From the NCBI RefSeq assembly GCF_031656215.1, contig NZ_CP134228.1, positions 2,003,001 to 2,067,000 on the forward strand: 64,000 nucleotides of DNA. The letters run 5' to 3'. Of the stretch, positions 38,212-46,215 are shown piece by piece (positions within the stretch are counted from its first letter, which is position 1; each line of letters begins with the position of its first letter). Source of the DNA: Mesorhizobium koreense. GTDB taxonomy: Bacteria; Pseudomonadota; Alphaproteobacteria; Rhizobiales; Rhizobiaceae. The translations under genes were made by a program, and so were the position numbers. The notes beneath the pieces were generated by a model. That model ran no database searches and was not told the origin of the DNA. It was given only the letters and a program-made list of their open reading frames with translations.

Positions 38212-39764
38212 GGGGCCTGCTCCCTGCGGATCAGGATATCCATGCGCCGGTTGCGGGCGCGGCCTTCGGCCGTCGCATTGTCGGCGATCGGATCCAGGTC
38301 GCCCTTGCCTTCGATATGGAGGCGCGACGGATCGCCGATCGTCCGGATCAGGATATCCTTGATAGCCTTCGCCCTGGCGAACGAGAGGTCGTAGTTCGAC
38401 TTGAAGACGCTCGCCGCACCCGGCTTCCGGCTGTCCGTATAGCCCACGATCGCGAGCGGTCCCTGCTCCTTGTCGAGCGCGGCGACGACGCTTCTCGCGA
38501 CCGTGTCGAACGTCCGCTTGATCCGCGCCGAGTCCGGATCGAAAAGTGCGGCGCTGGCGATCTCGATGGCGACGAATTCTCCCTTCGCCGCGACGGTCAG
38601 CGTTCCATTCGCTATCTCGGCGGAAAGCTCGTTGCGGAGACGGTCTATCTGTGCGTCGGGTTTTGCCGTCGGCGAGGATGGCGGTGGCGATGACGACGAG
38701 GCTGGTGACGATAGCAGTGATGGTGATGGTGGTGTCGGCGTTGTGGCGGTGGCCGGCAGGTCGTGGGCGGCGAAGGCGGCATGACGGATGATCGCCGGGT
38801 CGCGCGGATTGAGATTTCCCAGTTCATCGGCGACGATCGCGGCGCGATCGGCAGTGAGCGTCCGCGCGGCGAAGAACGCGCCCGTGACGAGCGCCGGCAG
38901 CGCCGCTGCGATCACCCAAAGCGGGATGCGGCGCTTCCGCGGCAAGGTCGAACCGAGCCCCTCCCATTGCGGGGAGATATCCGGCGCCGCCCGCGGCCGG
39001 AAATGGCGGAGCGTCTCGTAAATATCCCGGCGAACCCGTTCCAGCGCTTGCCCGCCGTCGGATCTGGCGCGGTATTGACCCTCGAAGCCGAGCGACAGGC
39101 AGGCATGCATGAGTTCCAGGAGGTCGCAATGCGGCTCGGGGTCGACGAGCATGGCGTTGAGCGCCTCGTAGAACCCGGTACCGGCAGTCTCGACGCGGAA
39201 GAACCGCATCAGCATGCCGTCCTGGAGCCAGGCGGTGCGGTCGATGCCGGGCAAGCTGCCGACGATGTCGTCGGCCGTTTCGCAAAGCATATATGTTGCG
39301 GTGCGGGCATCGTCTTCCGTTGTTCCGCTGTCGGACGCCTTGCGCTCGAATTCGCGGATGGCGTCGGAAAGGTGCTGCCGCAGCGGTTGCGGCTCGGGGT
39401 CCGAGGGAAGCAGGCGCAGGTCGCCGAGAAGCATGAGAAGAGGCGCGGCTGCGGCGAGCAGCGGATTGCCGGCTTCATAAGGGACCTGGGCGAAGGCGCC
39501 GAGCAAGGCATCTTCGCGGATCGAAGCGTTGCCGCGCGCCTCCGGAGGCCGTGCGTCCGGTTGCCTGTCCGAAAGAAAAACGGTGCCGGCTGGTGGCTCG
39601 GGTGACTGGTTCGCGAAGGAGGCGTCGAAAACCGTTCCTTCGTCTTGGGCGCCGTGGCTGATGCGGGTGGCGTCGCCGCCTTCCGGTTCCGCATCGTCAG
39701 GGTGGATACTCTGCCCTGCAGGCGCAGGACGCTTCGAACCGAAGGATTTGCTCCTTCCGGTCAT
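38208..39764 (-). CDS. tssL2: TssL/DotU with OmpA domain, second copy
   Basis: The 518-aa protein has a variable N-terminal region (about 1-100), then the DotU cytosolic domain (NPLLAAAAPLLMLLGDLR, CETADDIVG, FYEALNAMLVDPEPHCDLLELMHACLSLGFEGQYR). One membrane segment lies at about 276-300, followed by a Pro/Ser/Thr linker and an OmpA-type peptidoglycan-binding domain (about 395-515; VGYTDSRKPGAASVFKSNYDL, RNRRMDILI). It is the wall-anchoring inner-membrane partner of TssM2. The N-terminus is longer and less conserved than in the other TssL here. The gap to the upstream FHA gene is 155 bp. Confidence 0.93.
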   Translation of the reverse strand: MTGRSKSFGSKRPAPAGQSIHPDDAEPEGGDATRISHGAQDEGTVFDASFANQSPEPPAGTVFLSDRQPDARPPEARGNASIREDALLGAFAQVPYEAGNPLLAAAAPLLMLLGDLRLLPSDPEPQPLRQHLSDAIREFERKASDSGTTEDDARTATYMLCETADDIVGSLPGIDRTAWLQDGMLMRFFRVETAGTGFYEALNAMLVDPEPHCDLLELMHACLSLGFEGQYRARSDGGQALERVRRDIYETLRHFRPRAAPDISPQWEGLGSTLPRKRRIPLWVIAAALPALVTGAFFAARTLTADRAAIVADELGNLNPRDPAIIRHAAFAAHDLPATATTPTPPSPSLLSSPASSSSPPPSSPTAKPDAQIDRLRNELSAEIANGTLTVAAKGEFVAIEIASAALFDPDSARIKRTFDTVARSVVAALDKEQGPLAIVGYTDSRKPGAASVFKSNYDLSFARAKAIKDILIRTIGDPSRLHIEGKGDLDPIADNATAEGRARNRRMDILIRREQAP

Positions 39765-39919
39765 GGCAAAGCTTCTGCCGCCGATGCTACGCCGAATCGT
39801 GCCATCAACCCCCGCTTCATGCCATCGCGGCGAAGAACGTCCGGTCGCAGGAATTCAACCCCAACACTATACAGGCGAAGGCAGGCGGCCGCCAATAGCG
39901 GCCGGTCGTGGCCGGACGG

Positions 39920-40999
39920 CTACCGTTCCCTCGACGCGTCGGCGTAGGCCTCGCTGAAATAGGCGAGGAACACGTCGAGCATGCCGTTTTCGTGGACCTC
40001 CTCGCGCGCCGCCCACGCCGCCAGCAGCGCATCCCACGCACGCGCCTTCTTCGACATGAAGGAGGAGGGCGTCAGCTTCTTCTCGATCGTGGCGGGCGAT
40101 ATGTCCTCGATCAGCCGCGCCAGCGCGGTCTGCATGGCGGCGTAAGTCGCCATCTCGTGGGTCTTGAGATCGCGAAACGCGTCTTCGACGCTCCGTGCCG
40201 CGTCCATATAGCCCGGCCTGCGCCGGGAGAACATGATCTCCAGCATTTCCCCGGTCGACGGCACGAATTTCAGCGGGTTGTTTTCCGCTCCACCGATCAT
40301 CGTCCGGTGACTGCTCTTGACCATGCTCTTTGCGGCCGCGCGCGCCTTGAGGAGCGTTGCGAGTTCTTCCGCGACCACGCGCAGGATGACGCCGATTTCG
40401 GACGCCACTTCGCGAGGATCGCGCCCGGTCAGGGCTTCGCGCGGGATGCCCGCGGCATCGGCAATCAGGCGCAGAAGATCGTCCGATGGCCGCCCGGAAG
40501 GCTGCGGCGAGGACGAGGGAACGGCGCGCGCGGGCGTGCTCCGGGCCTGTTCCTGCCGGGGAAGCACCTCGGCGCGGCCTTTGCCGTGCTGCGCGAGAAA
40601 GGGATCATCCGCAAAGGAAAACGGAACCGCGCGCCCGGTCTCGCCGAGAACGTCTTTGCTGGCGCCGTGGTCGGCCGGCCCGGCCTCCTCCAGTGCGACG
40701 CGGACGATGTAGCGTCCGATGCGCAGCCGGTCGCCGTGCCGCAGCCGGTAGGGCGCTCCAAGCCGTTCTTTGGAGCCGTTGACGAAAGTTCCGTTGCGCG
40801 ACAGGTCGCGGAGCCAATAGGCGCCGTCCCGGTACGCTATGCTGCAATGCCTGGACGAGACGATCCTCTCGGGATCGGGCAAGGTCCAGTCACTGCCTTG
40901 CCGCCCGATTTCGAAGGCGCCGCCGTCCGCCGACCTGTAGTCAAGAGGTGCGCCGCCCGGCAGCACTTCCGCGTTCTCGACCGTCAAGTTGATGAACAT
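39920..40999 (-). CDS. FHA-domain protein (TagH-type), second copy
   Basis: The 359-aa protein has an N-terminal FHA domain (about 1-95): FEIGRQGSDWTLPDPERIVSSRHCSIAYRDGAYWLRDLSRNGTFVNG, with the Arg, Ser-Arg-His and Asn residues that hold phosphothreonine. The C-terminal part (about 175-355) has the TagH signature: NNPLKFVPSTGEMLEIMFSRRRPGYMDAARSVEDAFRDLKTHEMATYAAMQTALARLIEDISP. It is a probable target of PpkA/PppA and recruits the membrane complex. The start at 40999 removes nine residues that lie before the FHA fold. It is divergent from vgrG. Confidence 0.92.
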   Translation of the reverse strand: MFINLTVENAEVLPGGAPLDYRSADGGAFEIGRQGSDWTLPDPERIVSSRHCSIAYRDGAYWLRDLSRNGTFVNGSKERLGAPYRLRHGDRLRIGRYIVRVALEEAGPADHGASKDVLGETGRAVPFSFADDPFLAQHGKGRAEVLPRQEQARSTPARAVPSSSPQPSGRPSDDLLRLIADAAGIPREALTGRDPREVASEIGVILRVVAEELATLLKARAAAKSMVKSSHRTMIGGAENNPLKFVPSTGEMLEIMFSRRRPGYMDAARSVEDAFRDLKTHEMATYAAMQTALARLIEDISPATIEKKLTPSSFMSKKARAWDALLAAWAAREEVHENGMLDVFLAYFSEAYADASRER

Positions 41000-41121
41000 G
41001 CGCCGTTCCGCTCGTGCGCGAGGCAAAAGCCTCGTCGGAAAGACATTTTAGCAGTTTCACGGACCTCGCGCACAACAGCAAATCTGCTGCTGTACTGCCG
41101 GGACGGCCGGCATCACCGCGA

Positions 41122-41149
41122 TGGACAGGCGAGCAACATGTGCTAATCT
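41122..41149 (+). promoter_or_regulatory. Candidate sigma-70-type promoter for vgrG
   Basis: TGGACA at 41122-41127 and TAATCT at 41144-41149 are separated by 16 bases and end 45 bp before the vgrG start, in the gap divergent from the FHA gene. The assignment is by eye only. Confidence 0.3.
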
Positions 41150-41194
41150 CGCCACGCAAGCTCGGCTGCGTTGCTTGAGAGGCAAAGCCCCGAC

Positions 41195-43501
41195 ATGTCC
41201 GACGACCGTGCCGCCGTCATTGAAACGCCGATCGGGTCGGAGCAATTGACCTTCGCCCGCATGGTTGGGCGGGACGAGATCAGCCGTTGTTTCGCCTATA
41301 CCGTCGGCTTCGTCTCGAAGAATTCCGAGATCGACCCCCTTTCCATGCTGGGCGGCCCCGTCTCCATCGAAGGCGAGTCCGGCGGACCCAAGCGCTGGTT
41401 CTCGGGCATCATCTCGGAATTCCGCCTGACGCGGATCGAGGACCGCCTGACACATTACGAGGCCGTGGTCCGACCCTGGCTCTGGCTCCTGGCGAATACG
41501 ACGGACTGCCGGATTTTCCAGCAGATGAGCGTCGTCGAGATCGTCGAGAAGATTTTCTCCAAATACGGCGCGGCGAAATTCGAGAAGCGGCTGCAGGGTT
41601 CCTATCCGCCGCGCGAATATTGCGTCCAGTACGACGAGAGCGATCTCGACTTCGTGCAGCGGCTGCTCGAGCATGAAGGCATCATGTATTTTTTCGAGCA
41701 TGGCGAGGGCGAGCATACGCTGATCCTCGCCGACGCGATGAACAAGCTGAAGCCGGCGCCCGGCTATGAGACGGTCCACTATCATTTCGAGGGCCGCGCG
41801 GCGCGCCGGGACATGGAATATATAACCGAGTGGATCCCGTCGAGTTCGGTCCGGCCCGGCGCCTATGCGCATACCGATTTCGATTTCAAGAAGCCCGGCG
41901 CCGACCTGATGACGAAGTCGTCCCATGCCTTCGGCCACAAGGAAGCGTCGGGCGAAAACTACCGCCAGCCCGGCGCGCATCTCGATGTCGGGCGTGGCGA
42001 CACCATCGCTGCGGTCCGCCGCGAGGAGTTGCAGGCGCCGCATCGCCGCGTTGCGGCGGCCGGCACCGTGCGCGGGCTTTTCCCCGGCTGCACGTTCAAG
42101 CTGGAAGGTTTTCCGCGGGATGACCAGAATCGGGAATATCTGGTCGTCGGCGCCGAATACACGCTCTACGATCCCGAATACAGAAGCGGCGCCGAGGCCG
42201 GGGGCGAGAATTTCGAGGTGGTGCTGGAACTCGCGCCGACGAGCGTCCCTTTCCGCCCGCCGCGCCTCACGCCGCGCCCGATCATGCGTGGGCCGCAGAC
42301 GGCGACGGTGGTCGGTCCGTCGGGTGAGGAGATATTCACCGACGAGTATGCGCGCGTGAAGGTGCAGTTCCACTGGGACCGGCTCGGCAAGAAGGACCAG
42401 AACAGCTCCTGCTTCGTGCGCGTATCGCAGACCTGGGCAGGCAGCAATTGGGGCTTCATCCAGATTCCGCGCATCGGCCAGGAGGTGATCGTCGACTTCG
42501 TCGAGGGCGACCCGGATCGGCCGATCATCACGGGCCGCGTCTATAACGGCGCGCAGATGCCGCCCTACGGGCTGCCTGCCAACGCCACGCAGTCGGGCGT
42601 GAAGAGCAATTCGTCCAAGGGTGGAGGGGGTTGGAACGAGTTCCGTTTCGAGGACAAGGCCGGATCGGAGGAGGTCTATTTCCAGGCGCAGAAGGACCAT
42701 AAGTTGCTGGTCAAGAACGATCGCTCGAAGCATGTGCAGCACGACCAGTCGGACCGGATAGACCACGACGCAAAGCATTCGGTAGGCCATAACCTCGACG
42801 AGGATGTCGGCAACGACAAGACGGTGAAGGTGGGCGTCGACCAGACCACCAATATCGGCTCCAACGACACCGAGACGGTGGGCACCAACCGCTCGCTGAC
42901 TGTCGGCTCGAACGAAACGATCGGCATCGGCGCCAACTCGACGGAGACGATCGGCGCCAACCACAGCCAGACGGTGGCGATCGTGCAGACGATCAGCATC
43001 GGTGCGGCGCGTGTCGATACGGTAGGCACCTCGGAGACGCGCAGCGTCGGCGGGCCGCAGGCGAACACGATTGGCGCGACAAGGTCGGTGGCGGTCGGGG
43101 CGGACCAGAGCCACGCGATCGGCGCTTCGGATTCCTGGCAGATCGCCGCCGATCAGGGAGTGAAGATCGGCGGGGCGCAGTCGACGGAAATCGGCGCGGA
43201 ACGGAGTGCCAAGGTCGCGGCGGACGATGCGACCGAGGTCGGCGGCTCGCGTGGCCTGAAGATCGCCAAGGGCAGCCTTGTCGAGGTCGGCGAAGACGGC
43301 GCCATGAAGATCGGGAAGGACCTTTTGATCGACGCCGGCGATTCGATCGTCATCAAATGCGGCTCGGCGGCCATCTCGATGAAGAAAGACGGTACCATCA
43401 ACATCGAGGGCAAGGACATCAGCATCAACGGCTCCGGCAAGATCAACGTCAAGGCGTCGAGCGAGATCACCATGAAGGGTTCGAAGATCAACCAGAATTG
43501 A
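41195..43501 (+). CDS. vgrG: VgrG/TssI spike protein
   Basis: The 768-aa protein has gp27-like and gp5-like parts: PIGSEQLTFARMVGRDEISRCF at the start, VRPWLWLLANTTDCRIFQQMSVVEIVEKIF, the ESDLDFVQRLLEHEGIMYFFEH segment, and the gp5 OB-fold RVSQTWAGSNWGFIQIPRIGQEVIVDFVEGDPDRPIITGRVYN. A C-terminal beta-helix of octad repeats (42776-43351) and a short tip follow. No extra enzyme domain is fused, so it is a structural spike carrying cargo through PAAR-like proteins. It is on the opposite strand to the other T6SS genes and starts a three-gene unit. Confidence 0.97.
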   Translation: MSDDRAAVIETPIGSEQLTFARMVGRDEISRCFAYTVGFVSKNSEIDPLSMLGGPVSIEGESGGPKRWFSGIISEFRLTRIEDRLTHYEAVVRPWLWLLANTTDCRIFQQMSVVEIVEKIFSKYGAAKFEKRLQGSYPPREYCVQYDESDLDFVQRLLEHEGIMYFFEHGEGEHTLILADAMNKLKPAPGYETVHYHFEGRAARRDMEYITEWIPSSSVRPGAYAHTDFDFKKPGADLMTKSSHAFGHKEASGENYRQPGAHLDVGRGDTIAAVRREELQAPHRRVAAAGTVRGLFPGCTFKLEGFPRDDQNREYLVVGAEYTLYDPEYRSGAEAGGENFEVVLELAPTSVPFRPPRLTPRPIMRGPQTATVVGPSGEEIFTDEYARVKVQFHWDRLGKKDQNSSCFVRVSQTWAGSNWGFIQIPRIGQEVIVDFVEGDPDRPIITGRVYNGAQMPPYGLPANATQSGVKSNSSKGGGGWNEFRFEDKAGSEEVYFQAQKDHKLLVKNDRSKHVQHDQSDRIDHDAKHSVGHNLDEDVGNDKTVKVGVDQTTNIGSNDTETVGTNRSLTVGSNETIGIGANSTETIGANHSQTVAIVQTISIGAARVDTVGTSETRSVGGPQANTIGATRSVAVGADQSHAIGASDSWQIAADQGVKIGGAQSTEIGAERSAKVAADDATEVGGSRGLKIAKGSLVEVGEDGAMKIGKDLLIDAGDSIVIKCGSAAISMKKDGTINIEGKDISINGSGKINVKASSEITMKGSKINQN
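42776..43351 (+). repeat. 24 tandem octads in the VgrG beta-helix
   Basis: The coding sequence reads as 24 consecutive 8-residue units of the form xx(V/I)Gxxx(S/T), such as TNIGSNDT, ETVGTNRS, LTVGSNET and ETIGANHS. The DNA period is 24 bp but diverged, so it is a protein repeat, not a recent tandem duplication. Phage T4 gp5 uses the same octad for its three-stranded needle. Confidence 0.9.
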
Positions 43502-43509
43502 GGTTTGAC

Positions 43510-43935
43510 GTGAAGGCGAACGCGCGGCGAATCCATGATGTCGTCATCGGCCAATTTCTTGGTTTCGGCGAGAACGGTCCGCTGGTCACGCATGGCGGCA
43601 GCCTGGAAGGGCGGGCGGTCACCGCGCGAACGCTTGCCGAACTGACGCCTGGCATGGCCGGCTGCGACGTCGCCCTTCTGTTCGAGGAAGGCGATCCGGC
43701 GCGCCCGCTCATTGTCGGAAGGGTGGTCGAGCCGCCCGGCAGGAAGCCCCAGGCCGAAATCCTGAGTGACGGGGAGCGTGTCGTCGTTACAGGCAGGGAA
43801 CGGATTGAACTTCGCTGCGGCAAGGCGACCATCATCATGGAGAAGGATGGCCACATCACCATCCGCGGCACCTATCTCGTCAGCCACGCGAGCGCGGCGA
43901 ACCGCATCCGCGGCGGCTCGGTGAACCTGAACTGA
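43510..43935 (+). CDS. DUF6484 protein, VgrG partner
   Basis: The 141-aa protein contains VIGQFLGFGENGPLVTHGG, ARTLAELTPGMAGCDVALLFEEGDPARPLIVGRVV and a C-terminal beta-rich tail (CGKATIIMEKDGHITIRGTYLVSHASAANRIRGGSVNLN) that resembles a VgrG tip. This fits the DUF6484 family found beside vgrG. The start is GTG at 43510, eight bases after the vgrG stop, with TGAGG upstream; an earlier in-frame start would lie inside vgrG. It possibly adapts or caps the spike. Confidence 0.8.
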   Translation: MKANARRIHDVVIGQFLGFGENGPLVTHGGSLEGRAVTARTLAELTPGMAGCDVALLFEEGDPARPLIVGRVVEPPGRKPQAEILSDGERVVVTGRERIELRCGKATIIMEKDGHITIRGTYLVSHASAANRIRGGSVNLN

Positions 43936-44291
43936 TGCCGCGCGCGCCAGTCCTGAAGGAAATCGTGCGTCAGCACGCCGAAATGGCGGCCTTCCTGTGG
44001 ACGGTCTATGACCGCGCACTGCTTTTCCCCGAGGAGAACCCGGAACTTGACGCTCTGCGGCTGTCGCGCTTGCTCGAGCGGCTGGAGGCGCATCTGGACG
44101 GGTTGCGTGTTGCAGGGCCCGATGGCTTGCGTAATGCCGAGGAGCGCTATGCGGAATACCCCGAAGCGGGGGAACTGTTCGTGCTGCGGATGCTCACGCC
44201 GGGGTCGGAACGGCTCAGGGTGGCGGATCTGGATCTGGCCAAAGTAAGGGCCTATCTGGCCGAGACGCTTCCAGGCGGCGGAGGCGGCTAG
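43935..44291 (+). CDS. Short protein resembling the N-terminus of TIGR02270 proteins
   Basis: The 118-aa protein, with VRQHAEMAAFLWTVYDRALLFPEEN, LSRLLERLEAHLDGLRVAGPDGLRNAEE and GELFVLRML, looks like the N-terminal region of TIGR02270-type T6SS-associated proteins, which usually continue into HEAT-like repeats. Here it stops early with a run of glycines, so it is either a short family member or a truncated one. The start overlaps the DUF6484 stop (TGATG); its end overlaps the convergent gene by 4 bp. Confidence 0.7.
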   Translation: MPRAPVLKEIVRQHAEMAAFLWTVYDRALLFPEENPELDALRLSRLLERLEAHLDGLRVAGPDGLRNAEERYAEYPEAGELFVLRMLTPGSERLRVADLDLAKVRAYLAETLPGGGGG

Positions 44292-45214
44292 CCGCCGTAC
44301 TGGCTCATGTCGAGGCGGCTGAGGAAGATGTTGCCGTCATAGCCGAATTGAAATCCCGACCATTCGCTGCCGTCGAAGATGAAGATTTCCTTCCAGCCCG
44401 CAATCACAAGCTTTTCGGGTGAGGTATGCATGACAAAGGCATGGCGAAGCTCGCGGAAGGGAACGACGCTATCACCGTCCTGGATATTCAGGCCCCAATT
44501 GGCGTCGCTCCAGTAGCGGTGACCCTTGAAACTGCGGATGCTGAAGAAATCCCGCTCCGGGGCTGCAAGCTCGATTAGTTCCCCGTCGCGCAGCGCCAAA
44601 GCGAGGCCGTCTGCACCGCCGATGTGGATAAGCCTTTCATTGGCGACTTCCAGCGTGGTGAAAGAGCGCTGGTCGGGCAGTTCAACCTGCTCCCAGGTGC
44701 GGCCGCGCAAACGCAAGAGAGTGCCGCCGTTGCCGCAGGCATGGATCAGATCGGGGGCAGGGCCGTGAATATCGCTTAAAGCCAGTTCGTTTATCGGCGG
44801 CACCAACTCCCACGCAGCACCTTCGCGCATATAGCAGACGCCTTCATCGCCTACGACATATTGCGGGCCGCCATCGATATGGTAGAGCCGCCGCAAGACG
44901 CCTTCAGGCAGATTGGTGATGCTGTCGCCCTCCGGTGTCAGGTCATGCATCCGCCCGCCGATCTGCAGCGCGAGGTGCCGGTCCACGGCCAGGCTGGCAT
45001 GCGACATGAACGTCTTTTCGATCTGCTTGCGGATCGTGAACGTCAGCGTCTCGCCGAAGTCGATCTCGAGCAGGTAGGACCGGAAATACTCTTCGTCATG
45101 GTCGGACAGTTCGAAGCTGGCGGAATACCGCGTACCGCCGAGATGAAAGCCCTCGATCGCCTCGATGTGAATTTCTTCCGGCGAAAGTTCGTCGATCGGA
45201 TTGTCTGTTTCCAT
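44288..45214 (-). CDS. Hypothetical protein, candidate immunity protein
   Basis: The 308-aa protein has no signal peptide or membrane segment. From about residue 95 it shows repeated strand patterns such as RLYHIDGGPQYVVGDEGVCYMREGAAWELV, DLIHACGNGGTLLRLRGRTWEQVELP and LIHIGGADGLALALRDGELIEL, suggesting a small beta-propeller. It is the last gene of the main operon, 11 bp downstream of the PAAR-like candidate effector, which is the usual place for a cognate immunity protein. No family is recognised; the role is inferred from position only. Confidence 0.65.
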   Translation of the reverse strand: METDNPIDELSPEEIHIEAIEGFHLGGTRYSASFELSDHDEEYFRSYLLEIDFGETLTFTIRKQIEKTFMSHASLAVDRHLALQIGGRMHDLTPEGDSITNLPEGVLRRLYHIDGGPQYVVGDEGVCYMREGAAWELVPPINELALSDIHGPAPDLIHACGNGGTLLRLRGRTWEQVELPDQRSFTTLEVANERLIHIGGADGLALALRDGELIELAAPERDFFSIRSFKGHRYWSDANWGLNIQDGDSVVPFRELRHAFVMHTSPEKLVIAGWKEIFIFDGSEWSGFQFGYDGNIFLSRLDMSQYGG

Positions 45215-45225
45215 GCGCTTATCTC

Positions 45226-46215
45226 CTAGTACGATGTGACTCTGAGTTTCGTGGCACGCATTTCAGTCTTGGTGGGCTGCCGTTTGCCGCCCTTTGCCTT
45301 GGGATCCTTCACCGGTTCGGCCACCGCCTGCAGATAAGCCATCAGAATGGTTTCCATGCAGTCGAGCGCCTCATCCTGCTTTGCTTTGGGCTTCAGCTTG
45401 CTTATCCTCGGATCGTGCGCACGATAGGCCTCTTTCGTCTTGTCGACGGCCGTGCCCAGCGTCGGAGTATCGTTCTTCTCCAGAAAATCCCGCATCGCGG
45501 TGGTCTTCTTATTGTGCGGTGTGCCTCTCTTCGGTCCATCCGCGCTTGATGGCGTGGAGTGATCTTCCTCATGCCAGGATTGCATACAAACGCAGGGTGC
45601 GCCGGCCGTGGTGTAGTCCTTCCATGGCTTGAAGTTCGTGCCATCCTTCCGTTTGGTCTGCATCATCTGATTTTCGAAATAATGCTCGGACTCGTCCGGA
45701 CTTTCGCAGGGCGACTCGCCGTGGACGTGGATTTGCATCCCGATTTTGTTCAGTATCTTGGCGCATGCCATGACGGCAGGGTTCGCCTTGCAGATTTCCG
45801 GCCAAGGTCCGGTATTTCCTATCGGCGAGGCGTGATTGTGCGTAGCCAGATCACTGAAGCGGATCACCGGCTCGCCGTCGAACTTGACGTCGTTTGACCA
45901 GGAATTGAAATATTTCTTACCCGTGTTTTTGGAGGTGATGATGCCTTTCTTGGTCGCGCAGCCGGCCTCGGTGCCGGAGGTGCGGGATTCGTCGGATTTG
46001 TTCTTGATATTGACCGTCTTGCCGCCGATAAAAACGGTGCCAGTACCGCTTTCGGTGTCCGAAGCCATGCCGAAGCTCGGATAAGGGACTGGCACGCCAG
46101 GCGGCGTCGCAGGGTTTTCCGGCGGCGTGAAGCAAACGTCGGGCATGACGGCGATCGTCTGCGCCTGCACCGCCTTGCCCGAGATTTCCAGCCCGTTTGC
46201 GAAGACCCCCGACAT
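45226..46215 (-). CDS. PAAR-like DUF4150 protein with possible C-terminal toxin
   Basis: The 329-aa protein has an N-terminal DUF4150 domain (about 1-130): FANGLEISGKAVQAQTIAVMPDVCFTPPENPATPPGVPVPYPSFGMASDTESGTGTVFIGGKTVNIKN. This family forms a PAAR-like tip on VgrG. The C-terminal half (about 170-329) contains several Cys and His residues (HVHGESPCESPDESEHYF, PCVCMQSWHEEDHSTPSS, GTPHNKKT) and could be a nuclease-type toxin, but I do not recognise the fold. The start overlaps the upstream stop (TGATG). The following gene is the candidate immunity partner. Confidence 0.85.
   Translation of the reverse strand: MSGVFANGLEISGKAVQAQTIAVMPDVCFTPPENPATPPGVPVPYPSFGMASDTESGTGTVFIGGKTVNIKNKSDESRTSGTEAGCATKKGIITSKNTGKKYFNSWSNDVKFDGEPVIRFSDLATHNHASPIGNTGPWPEICKANPAVMACAKILNKIGMQIHVHGESPCESPDESEHYFENQMMQTKRKDGTNFKPWKDYTTAGAPCVCMQSWHEEDHSTPSSADGPKRGTPHNKKTTAMRDFLEKNDTPTLGTAVDKTKEAYRAHDPRISKLKPKAKQDEALDCMETILMAYLQAVAEPVKDPKAKGGKRQPTKTEMRATKLRVTSY

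Noticed and set aside
41057-43114. Long minus-strand open frame opposite vgrG
   Set aside because: VgrG is unmistakable on the plus strand; the mirror frame owes its length to the octad repeat and GC bias.
42776-43351. 24-bp periodic DNA in vgrG as a CRISPR-like or recent tandem array
   Set aside because: The period is conserved at protein level (octads) but the DNA units are diverged, as expected for a beta-helix.
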